Shown here piece by piece: positions 1 through 11,086 of a stretch of 29,032 bases of DNA. This stretch comes from Phaeoceros laevis (lineage: Eukaryota > Anthocerotophyta > Anthocerotopsida > Notothyladales), in NCBI GenBank assembly GCA_049999765.1, contig JBNGIQ010005314.1:1-29032 (forward strand), in the 5' to 3' direction. Below the pieces are notes generated by a model that was not told the DNA's origin, did no database searches, and saw only the letters and a list, made by a program, of their open reading frames with translations. The translations under genes were made by a program, and so were the position numbers. Position 1 is the stretch's first letter. The number at the start of each line of letters is the position of its first letter.

Positions 1-26
1 GGAGCCTGAAACCGTTTCCATCTCAG

Positions 27-3000
27 GGCTAAGGGGGAGGACACTTGGTAGGGAGGAAACAGCACGAGTAATTGCTGACATTTACAGGTTTGCAAGGAGC
101 TGAATTGTGTGTCAATTTCAACTAAAGCCTTAATGAAATCTCATGGTGCTTAGTTACAGGAAACGCCAAGGCCCGGCAGCTCCAGATCTGGCTACTGGGA
201 GGAATGCCACAGCAGCAGGGTCAAGTAGTGCTGCCCGTTCAGATGAACCAGAGAACGAGGTTACAAATGAGGATGCCAAAATCAGGTGTCCCTGTGGTAG
301 TGCCAGTGATGCAGGAACTATGATTCAGGTACTGGGTGCGATAGCATTAACTTCCACGATTGTTGTTTTATGTGGTAACGTTCTGACATTTATGTGTGGG
401 TATTGACTAGTGTGATGATGCCCGAAAATGTGGAGTGTGGCAACATATCAATTGTGTATTGATTCCTGACAAGGGTGAGGAGGGTCGTGAGCCTGAAGTT
501 CCTCCTCAGTTCTACTGTGAGCTTTGCCGAGTTGCACAAGGAGATCCGTAAGACTGTCTTAGCCTCTGTTCTCTGCTCACTTGGCCCCTCTGTTCTCTTG
601 TGTATTGCTCAGCTGGCTGATGTTTGAGAATTAGAAGAGAGTTGGGAAGAGAATGAAAACAAAAATGGTGCTCAAATGTGTGTGCCATCCTGTTCATTTG
701 CTGATGACCTGTTTATTTGCTTTCTGATGTGGGGTCAACAGTTTTTGCACTTCCTTGGCAAATACACTCCTACCAGTGAAGCTATCTAGAGGTGTGACTG
801 CTAAAGTCGAAGGGTTGGTGACTAAACCTCGCTGTTGTAATTACTTTGTAGCTTTCTTTCCCAAAGCTCTTCAATGGACACGGGTAATTGACCATGTTGT
901 TGGCTTGTGAAAAAGCAGGTCTGTGGTTCTTATGTTCAACGTGGAAAAGACCTTCAGAATCTCAAGGTCAAAAAAGAGCTGATTTCGAGGCCAGGTCATG
1001 ATTTACAGGTTTGTGGCTTAGAAAACTGAAAGTTACAGGCGTTCAATGTTTTGTTCTATACAAGCTACTTGTGCTTACATGCTTAACACTGTTCTGTTGT
1101 GCCATTTCCTTCGTTCTTCTAGCATCTAAAGCTCACCTGTGTTTTGAGACAGGTCTGGTGTGTTCTACTCAGTGATAAGGTCCCCTTCAGAATACATTGG
1201 CCCATTGAGGCTAATTTACGCATTAATGGTATTGTGTAGTTTTTGCTTGCTTGAATGTGTTCGGATACTGCGTACAAAATTGAATGGAGTATATGAGATT
1301 GTGCAGTTTAATGGAATAGAGCAGGTGTGCTTGTTGTGGGACGTTACATTGCAGGGAATTCTGTTCGAGTTGTAAATCGTCCAGCACAGCAACTACTTGG
1401 GTTAAATGGTCGCGATGAGGGTCCTTCCGTATGTCCCTGAGTGCAGTTGAATTAAGGGCTGTTCAATATACCTTGGTGAACTCTGGCGATTTTGATTGAT
1501 AATTCACTGTTGCTGCTGTTTGCAGATTGCTAATCTTGTAAAAGAAGGAGATAATGAGCTCTCTTTCTGGACAAATGATTCCAGGCAATTTTGCATTGGA
1601 ATCAGAATTATACACCGGTTGACCGTGCCTGAGGTGCACTCCAGCTGCCTTAGTTTCAAATGTTCCAGGTGTATTTGTAATTTGATTACCTATTGCCTAT
1701 GGAATCAAACTACTCATTCTCATACCTGTGTGGGGATTGTGACCCTTCAGGTGCTTGAACAAATCCCAGACGAGGCGACAGGGGAGAAGTTTGAGGAAGC
1801 TTTGGCTAGAGTACGTCGATCGGTCATTGGAGTAGGTTCTGGGGCTGCAGATGAAGATGATGATGATGACCTAGTAGTCTCGGACATAATCACTGTGAAT
1901 CTTCGATGCCCTGTGAGTGTTTCTTCTCCTAAATTATTGGTAGGTGAAGGTGACATAAGTTTGAGGGTTCCCAGGTGAGAACAGCCAGAAATGTTTGAGC
2001 AAGCCTACCAGCCCATTGGCTTGTTTATGTAATAATACCACTTTTCAATGTCATTGCAGCTGAGTAGTTCTCGGATAAAGATGGCAGGCAGGTTCAAGCC
2101 GTGTCCCCACATGGGATGTTTCGATATGGAGACCCTTGTCGAAATAAACCAAAGGGCCCGTAAGGTCTGATTTAATTGTTGTCATTGCTGTGAGTCTTGG
2201 AGCATGTCGCCCTGTAGCGTTTTGAGTAAACCAGAATGTCCATGTAATACCAAAGACTTCTGGCTCTGTCTGTTATTGAGGCTTGTGCTTTATAGTGGTT
2301 TTTGCTCTGATTCAAACCATTAAGTTTGACTGATCTTTTCTTGACTCGTGCAGTGGCAGTGTCCAATTTGTATGAAGAATTACTCTTTGGAGCAGCTTAT
2401 CATTGACCCCTTCTTTAGCAGGGTTGCATCCGCTGTAAGTCATCTAGCCTCAAGTTGAAAGTCTATTCTAGCTTTCTACAGAAACCACCTATTTATTGGC
2501 TGCCCACATGACATTGCTCAATGTGGCTATTGTCGGACAGATGAAAGGTTATGGGGAGGATGTAACTGAGGTGGAAATGAAGGCTGATGGTTTCTGGAGG
2601 CCAAAACTAGAGGGTGATGCAAGGTCTAAAGAACCTTGGCGAACACCTGAGGGCTCTGTAGTAGTGGCAAACGGTGTGAACAAAAGCATGACTACACAAC
2701 CAGTTCTGATACCAGTGAAACTTGAAGGAGGACTTTCTTCGCATGATGGAGCATCACTCAAGCTAGGTATGAAACGTAATAGGGAAGGGCAGTGGATTAT
2801 GAATGGAACTAAACGTTACAATGGTGTAACTTCACCCAATGTGGCAGGTCCAAGTCAGCCACAGAAGCCAACAATCATAAGTAGAAGTACCAGCGCAACG
2901 GACAGTAACGATGATGGAGGGAATGGGGATGAAAGAAGTGTGAATCAGGGACCTAGTGACAGAGATATTGATCGTTCTGTAGAAGATAATGTTGGTCAAT

Positions 3001-4657
3001 GCTCAAAACCTGAACAATCCTCCGGACTTTGGGATACAGGAAGGTCAAATGACATCCCAGATGGAGCTGATGTTATAGTCTTAAGTGACACTGATGATGA
3101 TGCAGATGACATTATTGTTGGGTCTTCAGGAGCATCAATGCGTAGACTGTCAGCACAAAGGGCACAAAGGGCTGCGGTGTGTACCGCAGCACTTTCTCCT
3201 GAGCTATTATCTGATGGCATTCCAGGGGACTCGGACATTTTACAGCAGACAGGCGGCCCAGACCAAGCTCGTACTTCTATTCCCATTTTGCAGTCCTTCG
3301 GTCAGGTGCATTCTGCAGGAGCACCATTGGGGACCTCAGCAACAGTTGCCAATGCATCAGGGTACTTGGATAAGAACAATAGCTTCTGGAGTGCACAGCT
3401 GGCAAATACTCCTTTCAGTCTCTATGCACCTGCATTAGACACTGCACAACCAAATGTGAACCTTCTCACTACACCACTACGACCGACTCCTGTTCAAGCG
3501 GTGGAGGGGGCAAGCTATGGGCTAGTCCAGCCAAGCAGCACTGCCAGGGTAGAAACTGATTGGAGAGGTTTTGCAAGGTCAGCCGGAGTGCCTCCGAGTT
3601 ATCCTGATTGCAATGGATATCCTGCCGACTCTGGTCGAGTTTCACCAACAGAGTCGCCATTGCATATTTTCTTACCATCACAACCTGCAAGAGCTATGGA
3701 AACGCCTTTGCGGGAACCTGTGCTTCCTGAAGACGAGGAGATCAACAATTCGTGGTTCTCGTTGAGCTTAGGTGGTGATATGTCACTAGATGCACAGTTA
3801 CCTACAAGTGCTGCAGTCCCAGCTACGGAATCACATAGAATGTCTCCTCAAGGGCGAGGCCAACTGGACTCCCTTGCATCTACAGGTATCACATGCTCCA
3901 ATATTTGTTTCGGTGCTGGATGTGATACAATTTACCTTGTTGTCTTAACCCCCTCGGTGCATATCCTAAACCCTGTCACCAAGTTACATTCATGTGTTGC
4001 TTGATTCGATTGCACCAAAAATAACCTTGTAGTGGATGATGTGATGTGGTGGTTTTTGGAGGACTGATGAGGCGAGGTGTGTTTCGCATTTGGATCACCT
4101 GTCCCTAGATAAGTCTGCAAAAGAAGAGCGCTAGTGAAAGGAACAGATCTTTAGCAGAACACTGGCTAGCTTTGAAATCTCTGGGTTGAATATATAAGAC
4201 TTACAATGGATGGAGAGGTCAGTCATGGGAGTATGCCTGGAGCAGTTCAAGGATCTGAGTCATCTCAACATTCTAGCATACCAGATCAACGCTGATTGTG
4301 GATGTGTATATAAATTCGTGTTCGAAGCATAGGGTACTCGGACAAAGATTTTTTTTGGAGAAAGTTTTCGTAGTTAGTGTCAAAACTTTTTACTCGGGCT
4401 TTGTGGAGTTCAAGGTGCTGAAATGAAGGATGAGGTCCTTTGAAGAAGCGTCCGTGTGTGGCTTTTTGTAACCTGTGGCATGCATATCCTGTATTGCAGC
4501 AAATGTCTTGCTGGGAATGACGAGGCATGGTTCTCAATCTGTGCTGGAACCATTACGTTCTCCACACAGGAGTCAAATGCATACCACTCAACGCCGCAGT
4601 TCTTCCAGTACTGCTCGACATCGTCGATACTATCGGATAGATTCAGACTCTGACTAG
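27..4657 (+). CDS. SIZ1: SIZ1-type E3 SUMO-protein ligase (PHD, PINIT, SP-RING), 5'-partial
   Basis: This is a nuclear E3 ligase that passes SUMO from the E2 enzyme to target proteins. Read exons: 27-87 (incomplete gene start), 160-328, 411-547, 742-817, 919-1008, 1153-1228, 1355-1428, 1526-1633, 1751-1912, 2060-2164, 2354-2434, 2541-3885, 4500-4657. All junctions are GT-AG and phases agree, giving about 879 visible residues, close to full SIZ1 length. Exons 160-547 encode a PHD finger (CPCGS, MIQCDD, VWQHINC, FYCELC). Exons 742-1633 encode the PINIT region ([33 protein letters not shown]). Exons 2060-2434 encode the SP-RING (CPHMGCFD, then [11 protein letters not shown]). The long exon 2541-3885 is a Ser/Asp-rich tail with a candidate SXS motif ([12 protein letters not shown]). 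The last exon ends in DSDSD. The N-terminal SAP domain lies outside the window. Exon 919-1008 shows a local double frame slip relative to the family, so a damaged copy or a sequence error is possible. Family assignment is sure; exact exon ends are good inference. Confidence 0.9.
3886..4499 (+). other. Last intron of the SIZ1 gene
   Basis: This 614-bp stretch joins the long exon to the final Ser/Arg-rich exon. The donor follows a phase-1 codon (ACA G|gt) and the acceptor is a tract ending gcag, which restores the frame. It is much longer than the other introns here (72-195 bp). A small extra exon around 4206-4292 (Ser-rich frame starting MDGEVSHG) cannot be excluded, but I see no well-placed acceptor and donor for it. 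Confidence 0.6.
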
Positions 4658-5798
4658 GTGAAGCAGGCATACATGGACTCATTTGAGTCATTTGTTTAGT
4701 TGCGTTAGCAAGCAGCTGCAAGATTCTTCAGAGATGAGGGATGTTAACAGTTTGGCCATCGCTCTCAGGCCCTAGTAGGATAGTCCTCAGTGATGTCGGT
4801 CCATTAGTGAAGACTATTCTGTATTCTCAGTGCAAGGACCGACTGTTACCTGTGGAGGTAAGGTCAAACCCTGTGCTTGCTTGCGGACTACGCCTGTGAG
4901 TGAGTCTTGTGTGATGGCCCTTGCAGAAAGTATGGATGGAGGATGTAATTGGATTGCTCTGGTGAGATTCTTGTTGTGCCTAACTGGTGTCGAAACGGGT
5001 CGTGGAACTCTGCAGGTACAATTTTGTACACCCGTGCAAGCTGAGACTGGAGCATGTCTTTCCGTCATGAGAAATTAACCTCTCGAGGTACAACAAGCAG
5101 CAAGTTTGCTTCTTGAAGCTCATCCTTGTGCAACACAGGTTTTTGTCGCAACCCCATGAGTGTGAATTCACAGGCTGTGTTCATGGATGCTTTTGACTGT
5201 CTGACCATCTGTTTTTGGGGTTGCAGTGTTACAAAAGGATGCTTATAACTCTTGTACAATTCCTGTAAACGACCATCACTCTCCAAGCTCATTCTGGGTT
5301 GCACACACTCTTCGTGGCTAGAGCTGCAAAAGTTAGGTGTAGTAATTTAGGCCTGGCGGCTGTGGGAGGGCAAGAGCTGCTTCTGTCATTTTCGCAAAAT
5401 GAGACTACTATTTGTACACGTTCTTGCCCACCTCGTGAGGGCTTGAACAATTCCTCGAGAGTAGGCTCCTGGGCGTGCCGGGCATGTTGCGAGGTCCCCC
5501 CAAAGATTGGACCTTAACGATACCGCCCCGTTTCTGGCCAAGAGGTTGGAAAAGTCAAGTCAGTGGAGACGCCGGCCGGAGACGAGCAGTCCTGTGAATG
5601 AGGGGAATGTGGACAGCCAACAACACCGCCAAGCACTCTATGCTGGACAAGGAAAACAACAAATGGTGTCAATACCTCATTTTCCGCATCTTCTAGCATC
5701 AATTTTGATCACGATAATTAATCTTGTTCCATACACATGTGGTATGGTTGGAAAGAGGGAAACAAGAGGCACATTCTGACATGAGGCTCAGATCAAAG
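4658..5798. other. SIZ1 3' UTR and downstream spacer, no gene recognised
   Basis: The stretch follows the SIZ1 stop codon and probably begins with its 3' UTR. Open frames of 60-90 codons occur on both strands, for example 4830-5078 (+) and 5065-5304 (-), but they overlap each other. None resembles a known family and none carries a convincing splice pattern. I assign no function. Confidence 0.5.
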
Positions 5799-5870
5799 AG
5801 CAAATCGACCAACATATGGTCTGCCCTGCAAAAAAGCAAATCGACCAACATATGGTCTGCCCTGCAAAAA
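5799..5870. repeat. Tandem duplication, 36-bp unit x 2
   Basis: Two essentially identical 36-bp units lie head to tail (5799-5834 and 5835-5870). The unit begins AGCAAATCGACCAACATATG and ends in an A run. The near-perfect identity suggests a recent duplication or slippage event. No coding role is apparent. Confidence 0.9.
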
Positions 5871-6397
5871 AGGGTTAAGCAAAAATGGACCTCTAATAGA
5901 AGGCCACCAAGCTAAGTTTCTCAGTTACAGGTATGAGACATTCTGCTGCTTTTTCTTAAAGTTTGAAACCTGTCTCTTTGGCCCAGTGGCCACGTGAAGG
6001 GAAACGTGCAATTTTCGGTGTAACGACCATGTTATAGCATTTTTTACTTTGGCTTTAGCCAAATCCTTGAGATTGTGTCATTTTGCCAACCATAGCTTAA
6101 TCCATGATTAGCTTAAATTTTACCGTAGTTAGTAAAAATGAATAACAATAAAACTCACAATCAACTTTGGTGTAAGCTGTATTACTCATGTTATTTTAAA
6201 GAAAAAATTCTTAAAACTTCTCAGGTTATCGATGCATAAACTTAGTTATTGAGAAGTTGGAAACCGCGTATTGTTTCCTCCATTTCATACGTGTGAAACC
6301 AATTTCTTTCAAGAGAGGCGTTTCATATGGTCGTGGGAAACCGCATATTCGTGTATAATGAATTATAATTATCAAAAAAGCATATCATAGGGTTTTG
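5871..6397. other. AT-rich spacer, no gene recognised
   Basis: This is intergenic sequence with A/T runs and two related segments, near 6260 and 6338, that share GGAAACCGC followed by TATT. I see no open frame, RNA gene or transposon ends that can be supported. Confidence 0.5.
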
Positions 6398-6529
6398 ACT
6401 CGGCCTCCATCCGAGTAGCGATCCAACTCATGGGTGCTAACGAGTCGGACTAGTACTGGGATGGGTGGGCTTGCCGATGGGGGCCAAGGGTTTCGAGGCA
6501 TGTCATGCGGGGCCCTCCATCCCAGTACT
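6398..6529. repeat. Hairpin repeat family, copies D and A
   Basis: Copy D has short arms at 6398-6403 and 6411-6416 (ACTCGG and CCGAGT). Copy A has perfect 13-bp arms at 6452-6464 and 6517-6529 (AGTACTGGGATGG and its reverse complement) around a 52-base centre. The right flanks of both continue in the family pattern whose reverse complement resembles GAATCACTACTGGGATGG. The same arm recurs near 7133-7178 and 25982-26021. It may be a small palindromic or foldback element; that identity is inferred. Confidence 0.65.
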
Positions 6530-6530
6530 G

Positions 6531-7130
6531 ATTCGTGTCATCCGACCCGCTTAACTAGTTACGCGAATCGAGTCTGCGCCAGGTCGAGACCGTATTTATG
6601 GGCGTACTTTAATTTTGTTTGGTCTTATTTCTATTTTTTCGATTGTATATCTAATTTTTGAAATACAGAAAGATACAAAACAGCTATAATACAAAACAAC
6701 GCTTTCGATATTTGAAACTCGTTTCAAAATGAAGAAACAAGCTTTCTTGGTAACCAAGTGCGCACACATCAAATTGTTCTAAAGATTATCCAATGTCCAT
6801 AATATCTTACAGTACCACTCTCTTCATCAAACAATTATATTAAATGAAAGAAATTATGTGGAGCTCGCATAGCTTAAGGTATAATACAAATTATAGTAAC
6901 ACAAATAATTTCTATCCAAAAAGTGTATAACCCTCTCGAATTGTATACAACATAACCTTGAAGTATAGTTCTCTTCTTCAACAATGTGATTACATATATA
7001 AAATAAGCCTAGTTGGAAAACTCTTTTCTACACCAACGAGATGTGTTTCTGCGCTTCTTTTTTTGCAATGGTTTTTTGCGGAAAGCGAAAAAAGGAATAT
7101 TTACCGTGCTTAAAATTTAGAAATCGCACG
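6531..7130. other. AT-rich spacer between hairpin copies
   Basis: This is strongly AT-rich sequence with no supported gene. A short inverted pair (ACCGTGC and GCACGGT) brackets roughly 7103-7132 just before the next hairpin copy. The stretch could be the inside of a decayed non-autonomous element bounded by hairpins A and B, but no target duplication was found. Confidence 0.4.
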
Positions 7131-7132
7131 GT

Positions 7133-7178
7133 GAATCACTATTGGGATGGTGGATGCCCTCCGTCTCAGTAGTGATTC
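7133..7178. repeat. Hairpin repeat family, copy B
   Basis: Arms at 7133-7150 and 7161-7178 are 18 bp long with three differences, all transitions that would still allow G-U pairing in RNA. The loop is 10 bases. The left arm reads GAATCACTATTGGGATGG. It lies directly at the truncated 5' edge of the LINE fragment. Confidence 0.7.
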
Positions 7179-7408
7179 AACTTTGCAACGAGGTTAAAGG
7201 CATTGTAAACCCAAATAGAGAAGAGGTGAAGGTGTCAGGGTTTGCTGATGACACCCTCCTTTTTCTGAAGCCAGAAGAGCAAGCACTGGAAGCGGCTCTG
7301 TTGATAATTGAAGACTTTGGTTTTCTCTCAGGTTGTGGGGTGAACTGGGAGAAGACAAAGATGTTTACCTCAACCTGGACGAGATACCTGAATGCATACA
7401 GCACATAG
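7142..7408 (+). pseudogene. LINE reverse transcriptase fragment with FADD box
   Basis: The frame carries VKVSGFADDTLLFL, the catalytic F-A-D-D box of non-LTR reverse transcriptases, followed by GFLSGCGVNWEKTK, which matches the usual downstream segment (G..lN..Ks). Homology seems to begin only at about 7185; the first codons come from the adjoining hairpin repeat. The frame then shifts into 7333-7644, which carries the KYLGLPL box. Only the second half of the RT domain is present. Confidence 0.8.
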
Positions 7409-9240
7409 CGAGGGTTAGTGGTGAGGAATCTCACAAATACTTGGGGCTTCCTTTAAAGGAGGAGGAGGAGAACGCAGAAGTAGGAAAACAGGTCTGCATC
7501 AGGTTTATTACAAAAGCAAGGGGACTTCAACTGATGGAGCTTACCTTAGCTCCTAGAGTCCTAGCTGTGAATCACATTTTGACCGCCACATTGTGGTACT
7601 TTATTTTTGCTTGGCCCCGACGGAGGTGGACTTTAAGAGACTGAAGAAGATTATGGAGAGCTTTTTATGGAACAAACCAGTAGACACGCCGGTGTCAGGA
7701 AGCAAAGTTTCATGGGATCATATGATACAACCCAAAACGGAGGGAGGCTTGGACTAGTAGATCCGATCCAAAAAGCAAAGGTGCTTCATGGACAATGGAT
7801 TATAAAAGTCTTATTGCCATCTGTATATCCGTGAAAAGTCTACATAACGCGAAGATTGGAATCGGTAAGTGCAGTCACGAATGGAACAAGATCAATAGCA
7901 CGCTTGTTTGCATCAAAACCGAAAATAGGGGATCCTGTCGGCTCACCACTCTGGAGAGCTATATGGCGAAGCTGGGAAGAACTGAGGTGGATCTTAATTT
8001 GGTCACCACTAGCAAATAGGGAGGAGGCTGCTACTGCCAAGCTCCAGGGCCACGGACAGGTATGGGAATTAGAGACCCACAAAAAACTGCGTAGGTCAGG
8101 AAGACTTGCAGACGCAGCTTGGAAGGGACTCACGAACCTAGGAGATGCATGGGACTGGGAGCAGGAAAGATGGTACACGTCCCATGAACTGGAGGAGCTG
8201 TATGATATCTCCAATACTTGCGCCAAGCTGGTTAATGAAAGTATCATGGAAGGTCTCAAAGCCTCATACAATACAGCTATGCAGGAAGCAGCTATGATAC
8301 AGCATAAAGAGTGGTAGACGGACTGGGTCCATAGGCAAGCCATTGGAATGAGAGGAGACAAAAGAGCCATGTTAGCATACGGAGTTATAGAAAACACAGT
8401 ATACGCTTGGGAGTACACACCTATTGGTCCTGGAGGGAGACTGATCTTCTCTAAGATGATGGTTGTGGTACTAGCGGACATCCTATCCCTATTGTAGTCC
8501 TTCATCAAAGAGACAAAATGACGTGCCTGTTAGTGAAGAAATTGATGATGCATCCACAAAAGCACAAAGGGGAGAAAGTATGGCATGAGGTCGCCTCTGA
8601 ATCACAGCAGGAACTCGCTCCAGGAAGATGGTGGTGGCCAGCAGGACTTAAAAAAAAAGAGAGTCGGACATCACTTTTTAACTACAATACAAACAAATTG
8701 TACCATGTTCTAGTTGCAAACGCAAAACCGAAAGACAGGACGCCAATGGTGCCCAACTGGGATATCCCAGTCTGGAAACAGCATACAGTTTACAAGCACC
8801 TATGGCAGACGCCTGGAATCATTCCAAAGAAGGCGACTCTGGTCTAGATGATCACCCAAAAGCTCTTCCGAACTACGACAGGTGGACGGGCCTTCTGAAA
8901 TTGTTTGAAGAGGAGTACTGCAAGAGGTGCACTCGAAATGAGAAGCACACAAGCAAACACATGTTTTTTGAGTGTACTTACACGATGAGTACATGGAGAC
9001 AGGTGCAGAGTTGGATAAGGAGGATGGAATCACCTGCGAGGCCGAGCATTCAATGGCAAACAGCTTTATTCGGCATGAAAGAAGACCTCAAAATATTCAT
9101 TTCTCAAAGGGCAATGGTGGAGCATAACCTGGACGGCGATTCTGTACGAACTTTGGGTACAGTGGACCAATGTGATCTATGGGGGCAAGGAGGCAAAGAC
9201 AACCAAAGTGCTGATGTGCACAATCTAGGAGAAACTGGTC
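7180..9240 (+). mobile_element. Decayed, 5'-truncated LINE (non-LTR retrotransposon)
   Basis: The fragment encodes the C-terminal half of a plant L1-like ORF2. Recognisable parts in order are the RT catalytic box FADDTLLFL (about 7234-7260), a KYLGLPL box (about 7430), FLWNK..KVSWD and PKTEGGL (about 7650-7755), and a zf-RVT-type cluster (CKRC...H..FECTY, about 8919-8980). After that comes a Trp-rich tail (WSITWTAILYELW, about 9120-9160). These pieces fall in several frames separated by stops and shifts, so the element is a pseudogene. The endonuclease and early RT are absent. No clear poly-A tail or target duplication was seen. It supplied copying machinery for LINEs when intact; this copy cannot. 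Confidence 0.85.
7856..8317 (+). pseudogene. LINE ORF2 segment downstream of RT
   Basis: This 153-codon open stretch (PLWRAIWRSWEELRWILIW and following) sits between the RT-thumb-like pieces and the zf-RVT cluster in LINE order. Its Trp-rich composition fits the poorly conserved connector of plant L1 ORF2. No catalytic motif is visible. It is a fragment in a different frame from the pieces before and after it. Confidence 0.6.
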
Positions 9241-9284
9241 ACTTCGGGAGCAGCCCTACAAAAGAAATGACCCAAAAAAATTAG
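8802..9284 (+). pseudogene. LINE zf-RVT domain fragment
   Basis: The frame contains YCKRCTRNEKHTSKHMFFEC followed by TYTMSTW. This is the zinc-binding zf-RVT pattern (C..C...E...H.ff.C....W) that usually follows plant LINE reverse transcriptases. The Trp-rich end of the domain continues in another frame near 9120-9200, showing a later frameshift. Confidence 0.8.
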
Positions 9285-9696
9285 AAAAGTGGAATAGGAG
9301 CGCGTAGGGATTCTGGATGCAAGAACAGGGATATGGCAGGCTCGTTGTCCATGGTTACAATATGCATAGCTATGGGGTCCCCTATAAGCGGAAGGACGAG
9401 GAACGAAGATAGTGCTAAGAATAGAGTGGGGACTAGAAAGCCTACTGAGGCCAGAAGAACCAACCTGACGATGAGGGGACTGAAGCACTGGGAACTTCTT
9501 GAAAGCTCATTAAAAAAGGAAAAGGAGCAGGAGTACTCAAAAGGAAGGCTTGCTTCCCAAACCCTGGAAGCGAAACATGAGCCTGCAGTAGCTACATCTG
9601 GTCAGGAGAAACAGAAAATGTGTGGGAACATCAAGGGCAGACAGGGTAGCTCCTTATGCAGGAGGAGAGATGGAACTGATATTCCTTTAGCCCCCC
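9285..9696. other. Junction between LINE and gypsy element, unassigned
   Basis: A 236-codon plus-strand frame (9333-10043) runs through this stretch, but its second half is antisense to gypsy integrase and its first half matches nothing I recognise. The stretch is probably decayed transposon sequence: LINE 3' sequence, gypsy 3' sequence or both. The expected gypsy 3' LTR is not recognisable here. Confidence 0.45.
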
Positions 9697-9915
9697 TTAA
9701 AAGAAGGGCACAGGAGACTGTAAGCACGTTGCCCCAAAAGAATCACCCCTCTTTTCGTAGTCATGACTCCTCCCGAGATATCCAACGGACTTGGATGAGG
9801 GCACGTATAAGGAGTATGTTAAGGAATTGTAGAGTTGTATGCAAGAGGACAAACCGAGACACAGCCCAGCATGCCATGCAAAAGAATACAGAAGAGCAAC
9901 ACGTAGGGTCTTCAC
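9697..9915 (-). pseudogene. Decayed tail of gypsy integrase
   Basis: Downstream of the integrase core stop, pieces resembling the usual PLAEYAYNSTIH segment appear in shifted frames on the minus strand (VCPLAYNSTIP, about 9810-9840). The catalytic Glu region expected right after YHP..D is replaced by SSSQLS and a stop at 9912-9914. Assignment rests on order and weak similarity. Confidence 0.4.
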
Positions 9916-10573
9916 GACAACTGGGAACTACTATCGGATTCGGGGTGGTACGCTGTAGACAACCTGATCTTAGTACTGAGTCCCTTATGCAAAGCTGTCC
10001 AAAAATTGGATGTGAATCGAGCATCTCGGTCACTAAACAGTGAACGTGGAAGGCCGTGCAGTCTGTAGACATTCTTCAGAAACAGATCTGCAGTCTCCAC
10101 CGCTGTGCAGTTCTCCGTTCTAGGTGCCATATGCACCATCCGGCTCAATTTGTCAATGAACACAAGAATAGCATTGTAGCCATGTGATAATTGCAAGCCT
10201 ATGATGAAGTCCAAGGCAACATGTTCCCAGGGCTCTAAAGGGACCGGTAGAGGTTGCAGCAAACCTGCCGGTCGAGATCTGACTGGTTTCGTCCTCTGAC
10301 ATACATCACATTGTAATACCATGTCTCGCACAGCCCGTTTGAGTGTCCTCCAATAGTATGTCCTCTCCAATAATTGTGTTGTATGCAGTACACCCTGATG
10401 CCCAGCAGATGGTGTGTTGTATACTGCTTGCAACAAGGATAACCGAATATGTGGTAAGTTGGGTACGAATAGCTTCCCTTGTCGATACAAATGTCCATCT
10501 TCCGCTTGTGTCCACTCTGCCTAGCCTGCCTGAATGGCCTTGCGTGTTGTCCGAGCCTCATTATCTATATCAA
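9912..10573 (-). pseudogene. Gypsy integrase: H2C2 zinc finger and catalytic core
   Basis: Minus-strand reading gives the H2C2 finger (GHQGVLHT ... YYW ... CDVCQRTK), the first catalytic Asp in WEHVALDFIIGL and the second in LFSDRDARFTS. It ends at STAYHPESD. The D-D-E triad is incomplete because the segment holding the Glu is altered and followed by a stop. A stop also separates the start of this frame (YRQGKLF) from the upstream linker. When intact, such a protein inserts the cDNA copy into the genome. Confidence 0.9.
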
Positions 10574-11086
10574 GAGTTGTTAGCATTTCGTGTCTCCATT
10601 CAGGGTGTTCCCCAATAGTCATATGTACAGCATCTAGTTCTACCCTTCTCAAGGCATCAACAGCCTTGTTATCACCACCCTTCTGTACTTCACCTCAAAA
10701 TCATACTGTTGAAAGTACTCTAGCCATCGTGCTTGTTTGCGAGACAAGAGAGGTTGGGTCTGTAAAAATACCAGAGGGCTATGATCTATTTTGAGCGAGA
10801 ACCTTGCTCCCTCTATTTAACACCTCCACTGCTTCAATGCCAAGACCTGCGCCAAGGTATCTTATTCATGTGTTGCCCAGTTTAACTCCGCACCTTTAAG
10901 CTTCCTGCTGAAGTATGCTATTGGATGCAACCCCTGTCCAGTGTCTTGTTGCAGTACTGCCCCCATTGCCTTATCCGAAGCATCTGGAGCAATCACAAAG
11001 GGGAAATTCATGTCAGGATAGGCTAAAACTGGGGTACTACTCAGTGCATCTTTTAACAGCTGTAAGGCTTGCTGCTGTTCTTGCTG
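10574..11086 (-). pseudogene. Gypsy RNase H region, with stops
   Basis: Minus-strand translation shows FVIAPDASDKAMGAVLQQ, the first RNase H motif with its Asp, then HPIAYFSRKL and LKIDHSPLVFL. In-frame stops interrupt it near 11083, 10870 and 10823. A one-base slip near 10695 separates the end of RNase H (FEVKYR) from the linker (KGGDNKAVDALRR). The region would remove RNA from the RNA-DNA hybrid in an intact element. Confidence 0.85.

Noticed and set aside
4063-4110. CTGATGA followed by a short stem, like a hammerhead ribozyme core.
   Set aside because: The required GAAA after stem II and the other strands of the core are missing.
4830-5078. 82-codon frame after SIZ1.
   Set aside because: An antisense frame of equal length overlaps it (4814-5068); no homology or start context supports either.
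7840-8508. 222-codon minus-strand frame.
   Set aside because: It is a shadow of the LINE ORF2 connector on the plus strand; no independent homology.
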